A stretch of 64,000 nt of DNA from Bin55 sp965199895 (lineage in GTDB: Bacteria; Pseudomonadota; Gammaproteobacteria; Pseudomonadales; Azotimanducaceae), in assembly GCA_965199895.1 (NCBI GenBank), contig CBDATJ010000003.1, positions 62,001 through 126,000 on the forward strand. Reading direction: 5' to 3'. A program made the position numbers and the translations under genes. Positions 26,757-33,401 of the stretch are shown piece by piece. Under the pieces are notes generated by a model. The model did no database searches. It worked only from the letters and a program-made list of their open reading frames with translations, and was not told where the DNA came from. The stretch's first letter is position 1. Each line of letters starts with the position of its first letter.

Positions 26757-28000
26757 GTTTGGTAGTCGCAAAATTTGGTGGAACCTCATTAGGTAGTATC
26801 GAACGCATCCAAGTTATCTCACAGCTAGTCTCTAGTACGTACCGTGCAGGTTACCAAGTAGTGGTGGTAGTATCTGCTATGGCAGGAGAAACCGATAAAC
26901 TATTTGAACTCGGACAATCTGTATGCGATAAACCCAATCCTAGGGAAATGGACGTTTTGGTGTCTACGGGTGAGCAGGTTTCTATCGCATTAGTGGCAAT
27001 GGCTATTCAAAACCATGGGATAGCTTCTCGGTCGTTTTTGGGAAGTCAGGTTCCCATCCTCACTGACGAACACCACTCTCGTGCTCGCATTGAACAGGTT
27101 GGTACCAAGCACCTCATGGAGTCAGTGAATAGAGGAGAAATCCCAGTCGTTGCTGGCTTTCAAGGATTATGCTCCGACGGAGACGTTACGACCATCGGCA
27201 GAGGCGGATCAGATACTAGTGCAGTGGCAGTCGCTGTCGCTCTAGATGCAGCAGAATGTCGCATCTACACAGATGTAGATGGTGTTTACACAGCTGATCC
27301 GCGAATTGTAGAAAACGCAAACCGAATAGACTGCATTTCTTTTGAAGAAATGTTAGAACTTGCCTCTTTAGGGGCTAAAGTTTTACACCTACGCTGTGTT
27401 GAGTATGCGAGAAGACATTCAATGCGACTGAAGGTTCTATCCAGCTTTGAAGAAGGACCCGGCACACTCATAATCGAAGAAGGAGAAGAATCTATGGAGA
27501 AACCCGAGGTTTCTGCCATCACCTACGACAAGAAAGAAGCGAAAATCACAGTCATGCGGGTACAGGACGTACCCGGGATCGCGTTTAAACTTCTGGGACC
27601 CATCGCAGATGCAGGAATTTCTGTAGACATGATCGTTCAAAACGCAAGTTCTGAGAACCTCACTGACTTAACCTTCACCGTACAAAGAATAGACTATGAA
27701 AAGAGCCTAGAAATCGTGGACAATAGCATTCAGGAATTGAAGACTGAAACTACTGAAGAGCAAGATTTACCTATGGAAGTCATGGGCGATGACACGATTG
27801 CAAAGGTCACAGCAGTTGGACTCGGAATGAGATCTCATGCAGGTGTAGCTCGGAAAATGTTCGAAACTCTAGCCAGTTATGGAATCAACATTCAAATGAT
27901 CTCAACCTCTGAAATAAAAATCTCTGTTGTCATTCACGAAGACTTCTGCGAGCTTGCCGTTCGAGTTTTACACGCTGCCTTCGGACTAGAAACTGAGTAA
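26753..28000 (+). CDS. lysC: Aspartokinase, lysine-sensitive type with two ACT domains
   Basis: Phosphorylates aspartate, the entry step to lysine, threonine and methionine. The catalytic domain (about 1-245) opens with VVAKFGGTSLGS and has the FQGLCSDGDVTTIGRGGSDTS core, here split as VAGFQGLCSDGD and TIGRGGSDT. Two ACT domains (about 265-335 and 345-410) carry allosteric sites (ITVMRVQDVPGIAFKLLG). 415 aa, monofunctional. It sits before csrA, as in Pseudomonas-type gammaproteobacteria. An internal in-frame start with a good SD may yield a separate beta subunit. Confidence 0.96.
   Translation: MSLVVAKFGGTSLGSIERIQVISQLVSSTYRAGYQVVVVVSAMAGETDKLFELGQSVCDKPNPREMDVLVSTGEQVSIALVAMAIQNHGIASRSFLGSQVPILTDEHHSRARIEQVGTKHLMESVNRGEIPVVAGFQGLCSDGDVTTIGRGGSDTSAVAVAVALDAAECRIYTDVDGVYTADPRIVENANRIDCISFEEMLELASLGAKVLHLRCVEYARRHSMRLKVLSSFEEGPGTLIIEEGEESMEKPEVSAITYDKKEAKITVMRVQDVPGIAFKLLGPIADAGISVDMIVQNASSENLTDLTFTVQRIDYEKSLEIVDNSIQELKTETTEEQDLPMEVMGDDTIAKVTAVGLGMRSHAGVARKMFETLASYGINIQMISTSEIKISVVIHEDFCELAVRVLHAAFGLETE
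27494..28000 (+). CDS. Possible aspartokinase beta subunit from an internal in-frame start of lysC
   Basis: ATG at 27494 (Met248 of LysC, sequence MEKPEVSAIT) is preceded by AAGGAG with about 8 nt spacing, better than most gene starts in this window. The product of 168 aa would consist of the two ACT domains only. In Bacillus subtilis and Corynebacterium glutamicum lysC makes alpha and beta subunits in this way, the C. glutamicum beta starting near residue 250. By analogy this is a plausible beta chain; the sequence alone cannot show it is used. Confidence 0.45.
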   Translation: MEKPEVSAITYDKKEAKITVMRVQDVPGIAFKLLGPIADAGISVDMIVQNASSENLTDLTFTVQRIDYEKSLEIVDNSIQELKTETTEEQDLPMEVMGDDTIAKVTAVGLGMRSHAGVARKMFETLASYGINIQMISTSEIKISVVIHEDFCELAVRVLHAAFGLETE

Positions 28001-28175
28001 AAAACAGAACTATAGGCACCGAGACTCGGTCTAAACATCTTGAACTCTCACTACTGCTGCTGATTTGTCACTCTCTGATCAAAGGCTTAAATACTGTAAA
28101 ATAGCAGAATAGTACGAGAGGAGCTTTGCCCTTGTTAAGGGTCGAAGTGAGTACCATTCATGGAGGGAGGTGACG

Positions 28176-28364
28176 ATGCTTATCCTCACGCGACGCATCA
28201 ACGAGTCACTAGTCATTGACGACAAGATAGAAATTACTGTTTTAGACACTCGGGGTAGTCAGGTTCGAATTGGTATAGCTGCTCCTCGTGATGTGATCGT
28301 TCACAGGAAGGAAGTCCTGGAGCAAAAGAAGCAAAAGTCCAAGACTGACTTGTCCGATAAGTGA
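28176..28364 (+). CDS. csrA: Carbon storage regulator CsrA/RsmA
   Basis: Small dimeric RNA-binding protein that blocks or activates translation at GGA-containing sites. The ATG at 28176 gives the standard MLILTRRINESLVI; a GTG 6 nt upstream in frame is part of the ribosome-binding region. 62 aa; the RNA-binding residues in ILTRR and HRKEVLEQK are intact. The leader holds GGAGGGAGG just before the start, with GGA motifs on which CsrA itself could act. Upstream neighbours alaS-lysC and downstream tRNA genes match the usual layout. Confidence 0.96.
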   Translation: MLILTRRINESLVIDDKIEITVLDTRGSQVRIGIAAPRDVIVHRKEVLEQKKQKSKTDLSDK

Positions 28365-28418
28365 ATCAATGGTTGAACTGAATGCATCACAGTGAATTGG
28401 TACCGATTTGTAACCATT

Positions 28419-28495
28419 GCGCCCGTGGCCAAATTGGATAAGGCACCAGTCTACGAAACTGACGAGTACAGGTTCGAATCCTGTCGGGCGCGCCA
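28419..28495 (+). tRNA. tRNA-Arg (anticodon ACG)
   Basis: 77-nt cloverleaf: acceptor GCGCCCG pairs with CGGGCGC, discriminator G, encoded CCA at 28493-28495. Anticodon stem CAGT/ACTG holds the loop CTACGAA, anticodon ACG. T-arm is CAGG-TTCGAAT-CCTG. The ACG tRNA is normally edited to ICG to read CGU/CGC/CGA. Confidence 0.96.
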
Positions 28496-28524
28496 TTGTC
28501 GTCGTCGAGACGAATCAGAAAACT

Positions 28525-28617
<93 letters not shown>

Positions 28618-28633
28618 AACGATCCTGAACCGT

Positions 28634-28647
28634 CCCTCGATAGAGGG
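28634..28647 (+). terminator. Weak hairpin after the tRNA pair
   Basis: CCCTC/GAGGG stem around a GATA tetraloop, 19 nt after tRNA-Ser. No T run, so termination is only a possibility; it could mark the 3' end of the tRNA transcript. Confidence 0.3.
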
Positions 28648-28883
28648 TTGAACTCCTGTCGTTCACGCGGGCTGAAGAGCTCTTGTTTGTGCCTTATGGT
28701 AGGCAGTTCTCCGAACCGAGCTTGGTAGTGATTGGTACTGTGTGGTGTGAATTTCACGGAGCTAGCTGTTGCCGTCTGCGAGGTTTGTGTACTCTCTAGC
28801 ATCAAAAACTAGTGTGCACACCGTCCGATTTTTAAATTCGGAGCTAAAAAGGTACTCGGGAATTTGAACCCGAAATGAAACCT
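28648..28883. other. Non-coding stretch between tRNA-Ser and the EF-hand gene
   Basis: No frame here looks coding on either strand. Near 28856-28873 there is a short T-arm-like stem (TCGGG/CCCGA) but no matching acceptor or anticodon arm, so it is not annotated as a tRNA. Confidence 0.5.
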
Positions 28884-28923
28884 AACAGTCGAGGCCTTAA
28901 CGCTGATTAGGCCTCGAACTGTT
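28884..28923 (-). terminator. Strong hairpin, terminator of the EF-hand gene
   Basis: A 14-bp stem with one bulged base: AACAGT plus CGAGGCCT pairs with AGGCCTCG plus ACTGTT around an 11-nt loop. It begins 13 nt after the stop of the leftward EF-hand gene. The downstream T content is moderate on both strands (GTTAGGTTTC leftward, ATTTCTT rightward), so it may act in both directions. Confidence 0.7.
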
Positions 28924-28935
28924 ATTTCTTAGTCT

Positions 28936-29490
28936 TTACGGACGTCCTGATGGAGAAGCATTACGTGAACCTTGATTCCCATCTTGATTTCTACGGCGTT
29001 CTCCCATTGCCTGGAAGTCAATTTCTGGGAATGAAGCTACTAGCTCTTCTAGTGTCAGCACTCCATCATCATCAGCGTCTGTTTCAGCGAACATTTCTTC
29101 TTGACGCTGTTCGAGCATTTCTTCTTCGCTCATTTCCTCAGCGTCTCCGTCTTCAGACTCTGATTCAGCGGATTCAGCAGTTGTCGCTTCTCCTTCTGAT
29201 TCACCGTCAGCAGCTTCATCTTCTTCGTCTTCTGGAAACCAACGTTGCAGATCTGACCACATCGAGGTGTATTCATCCATAGTCAGTTCACCGTCCGAAT
29301 CTGAATCGTGTTGGTTCATCAATCTTTCAGCCATCCGTTCTTTGATAGCTTCCATGTCAAATTCGCCACTCCATTGACCACCTTGACCACCGCCCCATTG
29401 ACCACCTTGACCCCCAGTTTGAGCTAGACCAGAAACTGTTATCGCTAACGAGCCCATCAGTGCAACTGTAAACAAATGTGTTCTTTTCAT
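28936..29490 (-). CDS. Secreted acidic EF-hand protein (184 aa)
   Basis: The start is set at the ATG at 29490 because GGAGG lies 6 nt upstream and a clean signal peptide follows (MKRTHLFTVALMGSLAITVSGLAQ). After the signal comes a Gly/Gln/Trp low-complexity repeat (GGQWGGGQGGQW, about 26-40). Two canonical EF-hand loops follow: Asp62-Glu73 (DSDSDGELTMDE) and Asp138-Glu149 (DADDDGVLTLEE). Between them lies a very acidic Glu/Ser/Ala stretch (about 85-125). The C-terminus is Arg/Asn-rich. Predicted to be exported and to bind calcium; the biological role is unknown. A paralogue lies just upstream on the same strand and a decayed copy beyond it. Confidence 0.82.
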   Translation of the reverse strand: MKRTHLFTVALMGSLAITVSGLAQTGGQGGQWGGGQGGQWSGEFDMEAIKERMAERLMNQHDSDSDGELTMDEYTSMWSDLQRWFPEDEEDEAADGESEGEATTAESAESESEDGDAEEMSEEEMLEQRQEEMFAETDADDDGVLTLEELVASFPEIDFQAMGERRRNQDGNQGSRNASPSGRP

Positions 29491-29639
29491 GGTAATTCCT
29501 CCAAAATTATCCCAAGTTAGGGCATCGCTCGATAACAATGCCAAATTACATCATTCTACACTTAAATATACGACAGGAGCAGTGATTTCCTGCTAATACG
29601 AGACGGAGGATTGACCGAATAATTCACATCACAGTTTAC
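29491..29639. other. Upstream region of the 184-aa EF-hand gene
   Basis: AT-rich spacer with the SD of the gene at its left end. Leftward -35/-10-like hexamers (TTGGCA and TAACTT) are present but with 19-bp spacing, so no promoter is called. No coding sequence is seen. Confidence 0.4.
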
Positions 29640-29668
29640 AAAAAAACCAGGATCTTTCCAGCGCCTGG
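29640..29668 (-). terminator. Intrinsic terminator of the 157-aa EF-hand gene
   Basis: Read leftward: CCAGG, 12-nt loop, CCTGG, then T7. It is a classic stem plus T run, about 125 nt after the stop of the leftward gene at 29793, so the two EF-hand genes appear to be separate transcripts. Confidence 0.75.
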
Positions 29669-29792
29669 CCCCTGAAGTTGTAATACGAGTGGATGATAGC
29701 CTTTTAGTACACTGGGTTAGTCCATTTTGTTCAAGAGCTCGGACTCAAACACCACTTACGAGAATGTCTGACTATCGTCACGGATGTAATGG

Positions 29793-30266
29793 CTACTCTT
29801 CTACCTCCGCTTCCGCTTCTGCCTCGGAGTCTTCGTTTGTTGCGCCGACCATTTCTTCCATTGCTTCTATGGCAGAGTCTAGCATCTCATCGAAAGAGAT
29901 TCCATCATCATCGTCAGCGTCCATATCGTTGAAGGCCGTTTTGAAGACCTCATCTATCTCTTCATCAGTGGCTTCAATGGTTCCATCTTCTCCCATTAAT
30001 TCTTCTGCTCCCGGTATGCCCAACATCTCTTCACTCGAATACTCTCCATCTCGATTTTCATCGGTGGCAGACTTAAATTCATCAAGCGACAGACTATCGT
30101 CATCATCAGCATCAAATTGATCGAACATAGGTTGCATGGCCATCCTCATCATTTCTTTCATCTGCTCTGGGGTCATTTCGGGCATCTCAAATCCGCCTTG
30201 TTGGGCTGTCAGTGATCCTGAAACCACAAGTCCAAGGATTGCAGGTACAAACAAATACTTCTTCAT
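29793..30266 (-). CDS. Secreted acidic EF-hand protein (157 aa)
   Basis: Signal peptide MKKYLFVPAILGLVVSGSLTAQ, then a Met/Glu-rich helix (about 28-50) and three EF-hand loops: Asp52-Glu63 (DADDDDSLSLDE), Asp69-Glu80 (DENRDGEYSSEE) and Asp116-Glu127 (DADDDDGISFDE). Loops 1 and 3 have Asp instead of Gly at loop position 6. The tail is a repetitive Glu/Ala run. Start ATG at 30266 with AAGGAG 6 nt upstream. Likely an exported calcium-binding protein; function unknown. It is related to the 184-aa neighbour in design, and a degenerate copy of this gene lies 375 bp upstream. Confidence 0.82.
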   Translation of the reverse strand: MKKYLFVPAILGLVVSGSLTAQQGGFEMPEMTPEQMKEMMRMAMQPMFDQFDADDDDSLSLDEFKSATDENRDGEYSSEEMLGIPGAEELMGEDGTIEATDEEIDEVFKTAFNDMDADDDDGISFDEMLDSAIEAMEEMVGATNEDSEAEAEAEVEE

Positions 30267-30300
30267 CTCTTTCTCCTTGTTGGTATGAAGTTAGGCTTAA

Positions 30301-30306
30301 ATTATA
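30301..30306 (-). promoter_or_regulatory. Probable -10 of the 157-aa EF-hand gene
   Basis: Perfect TATAAT read leftward, 34 nt before the start codon. No good -35 at normal spacing, so activation by a regulator is possible; a 21-bp palindrome lies about 85 bp further upstream. Confidence 0.45.
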
Positions 30307-30391
30307 AGTCGAAAATTGACTTCAATCTGTAGCCCGTCAGTTCGAACTTAGACAACATTGAGCAACTATAGTTGCATCGATCATCGACTAC

Positions 30392-30412
30392 GTTATCTGT
30401 GTCACAGATAAC
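30392..30412. promoter_or_regulatory. 21-bp perfect palindrome, operator-like
   Basis: Arms GTTATCTGTG and CACAGATAAC around one central T. It lies about 126 bp upstream of the leftward EF-hand gene, in non-coding DNA. The core TGTG/CACA is reminiscent of CRP- or GntR-type operators but the half-site spacing does not match CRP. No regulator can be assigned. Confidence 0.45.
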
Positions 30413-30641
30413 AATAGATTGCATCAATTTACTGTGCGAGGACGGCTAACTTGCTTGCCGTCAGGAGTCTATAGGATGTACGAATCTGCTCATATTGGCT
30501 GATATTTCGCTTAGTCCCCATCCACAAGCTGAAGACTTAGGATGTAGTGACTCTTCTTCAGCGCACTTTATCTTGTGCGTCTTCCGGACACTCAGTCTGC
30601 ATTCATCACTTCTGTTAATTCCAACATAGTTTCAGTTCAGA
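30413..30641. other. Non-coding stretch with a short hairpin and half of a direct repeat
   Basis: GACGGC (30441-30446) can pair with GCCGTC (30457-30462). A 16-bp word (TCTGCTCATATTGGCT) at 30485-30500 recurs at 30718-30733 inside the decayed EF-hand copy. No intact coding frame is seen. Confidence 0.4.
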
Positions 30642-31019
30642 ACTTCCATCGCGCGGTCAGTCACCTCTTCAAGAGATAATCCTCCAAATCGTAAAAGGAG
30701 TTTGGAAGAGCTCATCTTCTGCTCATATTGGCTCTATAGTTCCATCATTTCTCATAATTCTTCTGAACCCGGTACGCCCGAGAAATCCACCTCAATTACT
30801 CTCCATCTCAATTAAATCGGAGCTGGCTTAAATTCATCAGCGATAGACTATCGTCATCGTCGGTATCAAACTCAAAAAATAGGTTGCAAGCCCACCTCAT
30901 CTATTCTTTTTCTTTCATCTGCTCTGGATCCATTCGGGTATCTCAGATCCCCTTGATGGACAAGAAGTGATGTTGAAACCATCAGTCCAAATTGCAAGCA
31001 CAAACAAAAACTTCTTCGA
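30642..31019 (-). pseudogene. Decayed tandem copy of the 157-aa EF-hand gene
   Basis: DNA similarity to 29850-30266 runs through the whole stretch in the same order and orientation: the 14-mer AGACTATCGTCATC at 30845-30858 matches 30091-30104, and the 17-mer TCTTTCATCTGCTCTGG at 30911-30927 matches 30154-30170. The position of the ancestral start codon (31017-31019) now reads TCG, the SD has changed from AAGGAG to AAGGAC, and several small indels break the frame. Remnants of the signal-peptide and EF-hand codons can still be recognised. It is a dead duplicate beside a live gene. Confidence 0.8.
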
Positions 31020-31160
31020 CTGTTTGTCCTTGTGAGTTCGAAATCAGAGTCTGGCTAATCAAAATTCGTTCTTTTCCATTCATTCTGGTAAACACTTGCT
31101 TTGCCACGTTTGGGCAAATAAGTTATCTCAATGGTGCGAGACTCGATACTAGAACTGGGC

Positions 31161-32267
31161 TCAAAAAGTCACTACAGATCGAATCGATTCCCCAGCGTGC
31201 ATCATGTCAAACGCATCATTGATCTGTTCTAAAGGCATCGTGTGGGTGATGAGGTCATCAATATTGATCTTCCCGTTCATATACCAATCTACTATCTGCG
31301 GCACTTCGGTTCGACCCCGTGAACCACCAAAAGCAGTACCACGCCAAACACGACCAGTTACTAATTGAAAGGGTCGAGTGCTGATTTCTTGACCTGCGCC
31401 TGCAACACCAATAATGGTGCTCTCCCCCCAACCTTTATGACAACATTCCAATGCCTGTCGCATTACTTCTACATTGCCAATGCACTCAAACGAGTAATCT
31501 ACTCCACCGTCAGTCAAGTCAATAATTTCTTGCACCACATCATTGGATTCATTGGGATTGATATAGTCAGTCATGCCAAAATCCTCTGCCAATTGTCTCT
31601 TAGATGGATTCAGATCAACACCAATGATTAAATCAGCTCCAACCATACGTGCTCCTTGAATCACGTTTAATCCAATACCACCAAGTCCAAAGACTGCTAC
31701 AGTAGAACCAGGTTGAACCTTGGCTGTATTGGTTACTGCACCCAAACCGGTCGTTACTCCACAACCGATATAACAAACTTTGTCAAACGGAGCATCTTTG
31801 CGGATTTTGGCTAACGCGATCTCTGGCAAGACTGTGAAATTGGAAAAGGTAGAAGTTCCCATGTAGTGGTACAGAGTTTGACCACCGATTGAAAATCGAG
31901 ACGTTTCATCTGGCATCAACCCTCGACCCTGGGTTGCTCGAATTGCTCCACACAAATTGGTTTTTCCCGATAAGCAGAACTTACACTGTCTACACTCTGG
32001 TGTATACAAAGGTATTACATGATCTCCGGGTTCAACACTGGTCACACCCTCTCCGATCTCTACTACGACTCCGGCTCCTTCGTGCCCGAGCACGGTGGGG
32101 AACAGTCCTTCCGGATCACTGCCGGAGAGAGTGTACGCATCAGTGTGACATACACCCGTGGCGCGTATTTCTACGAGTACTTCGCCTTCTCGGGGTCCAT
32201 CTAGTTGTACGTTCTCAATCTCAAGTGGTTTTCCAGCTTCATAAGCGACTGCTGCGCGTGTTTGCAT
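31161..32267 (-). CDS. frmA: S-(hydroxymethyl)glutathione dehydrogenase / class III alcohol dehydrogenase
   Basis: Oxidises S-hydroxymethylglutathione to S-formylglutathione (formaldehyde detoxification), NAD and zinc dependent. Catalytic zinc ligands are in TGVCHTD and GHEGAG; the structural zinc lobe is CRQCKFCLSGKTNLC; the class III signature IRATQGRGLMPD is clear; the Rossmann motif is GLGGIGLNVIQGA. 368 aa, ATG start. It stands alone: no fghA/frmB esterase or FrmR-type regulator is next to it. The 3' end is close to the decayed EF-hand copy. Confidence 0.94.
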   Translation of the reverse strand: MQTRAAVAYEAGKPLEIENVQLDGPREGEVLVEIRATGVCHTDAYTLSGSDPEGLFPTVLGHEGAGVVVEIGEGVTSVEPGDHVIPLYTPECRQCKFCLSGKTNLCGAIRATQGRGLMPDETSRFSIGGQTLYHYMGTSTFSNFTVLPEIALAKIRKDAPFDKVCYIGCGVTTGLGAVTNTAKVQPGSTVAVFGLGGIGLNVIQGARMVGADLIIGVDLNPSKRQLAEDFGMTDYINPNESNDVVQEIIDLTDGGVDYSFECIGNVEVMRQALECCHKGWGESTIIGVAGAGQEISTRPFQLVTGRVWRGTAFGGSRGRTEVPQIVDWYMNGKINIDDLITHTMPLEQINDAFDMMHAGESIRSVVTF

Positions 32268-32607
32268 AGGTCAGGGTCTCCCAAGTTAGTAACTAAGATA
32301 AGATTATCTACAGGAAATAGTGAATAAGGGAGACTGGTGGGTTTTGCACAGGAAGTAGCTTGGGTAACTGTATATTTATCAGTTTTTAGTATAAGTCGTC
32401 GCATAGCTTATGGACGGTGTCGGTCAGCCTGATGTTACTAGAACCATCTACCAAAACCAGGCCAATCTTAAGATCCTTACAAATTTCCGTCCACGATCAC
32501 CAATAAGGGCTAACGTTACGGCTTCCCGCTAAAGCGTGAATGTTCTTCGAGTTCTCATCAAATGGCACTCCGCAAAATTAGAGAAACCCTTCGTGAAGAC
32601 CTTTATT
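32268..32607. other. Non-coding stretch between the restriction-modification gene and frmA
   Basis: About 340 bp without a credible gene. A near-palindrome AACTG-N9-CAGTT at 32366-32384 resembles a LexA box but is one base short in the spacer. It probably holds the frmA promoter on the minus strand. Confidence 0.45.
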
Positions 32608-33401
32608 TCACTGATGCTCGTAAAACCGTTCCTTGCTGACAAACGCATCTCGCGCTAAGAGTTCAGCACATTCTGCAATCAGATTGCGGTCAATCCCACA
32701 GGCTAGCGCTACTGCATCGTCCCACGTTTCGCGAATCGGTGTGCGACCGTCTCTAAATTGTGGGACGATTTCCTCGCAGGTTTCCTGGTAGCATGCAAAT
32801 AGTGTTTGCAACGTGTCAGGGTTGTCAATATCAGGTAATGGGATTCCGTAAAAAGCAACAGGATTGAATTGAGGCCAAGACATCTTCCTACCGGTATTTT
32901 TCCGCATCCAAGATCGACCAAGAGAGCAATTGAATTGAATTGCTAAAGCTCCTGCTACTTGAAACACTAGTTCATTGTCCTTTGCGTTCTCTAATACTGG
33001 CATCCATGAGTAACCGATACGTTTTTCTTTGGTGGCTACAGCACACAATCTACCGGAACCTGTGTCGTACGTTTTAAGTACCAACAGGTGGGATCTAAAT
33101 GACTCCATTACTTTTTTGTCTTCAGCACGACGCTTCTGATATTCATCATCGCTTTCTTGGTTATTTCTCGCTAATTCGATCCAACGGTTGGTATTTCCGC
33201 AGAGCTGCGTTTGATCTTCACTAGAACTACCTGCTATGCACGGCTCGCAATCAAGTGTAGGTTCTAGATGATGCTTGTACTTTTTCATTCCGATCCCTGA
33301 TTTGCGCCAGTCGCCGCCTTGTAAATTAACTGTGAACTCAGAAGCACTTCTAGATATCGAACCGTCCAACGCGCCATCGTTTGCGAGGGGGGGGGGGGGG
33401 G
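32608..33401 (-). CDS. Out-of-frame 3' part of the type ISP restriction-modification gene (end of target-recognition region)
   Basis: About 259 codons from LANDGALDG to the TGA at 32608 continue the main gene but in another frame, entered through the C15 tract. They read as a normal protein with the ending seen in many single-chain methylases (SWPQFNPVAFYGIPLP, then helices with ACGIDRNLIAECAELL). A TTG at 33432 could open this frame, but it has no SD and the codons before the tract are shadows of the main frame. With 14 or 17 C in the tract this segment would be the C-terminus of one chain of about 1,683 residues. As sequenced it is not expected to be translated on its own. Confidence 0.8.

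Noticed and set aside
28849..28925. Possible third tRNA on the minus strand (T-arm-like TCGGG/CCCGA)
   Set aside because: No matching acceptor stem, no CCA end and no anticodon arm; the strong stem beside it is better explained as a terminator.
30992..31222. Rightward small open frame between the EF-hand region and frmA
   Set aside because: It overlaps the decayed EF-hand copy and the frmA 3' end in antisense and has no start signal.
32366..32384. LexA-box-like palindrome AACTG-N9-CAGTT upstream of frmA
   Set aside because: The spacer is nine bases, not ten as in the functional LexA operator seen at recA, and neither neighbour is a typical SOS gene.
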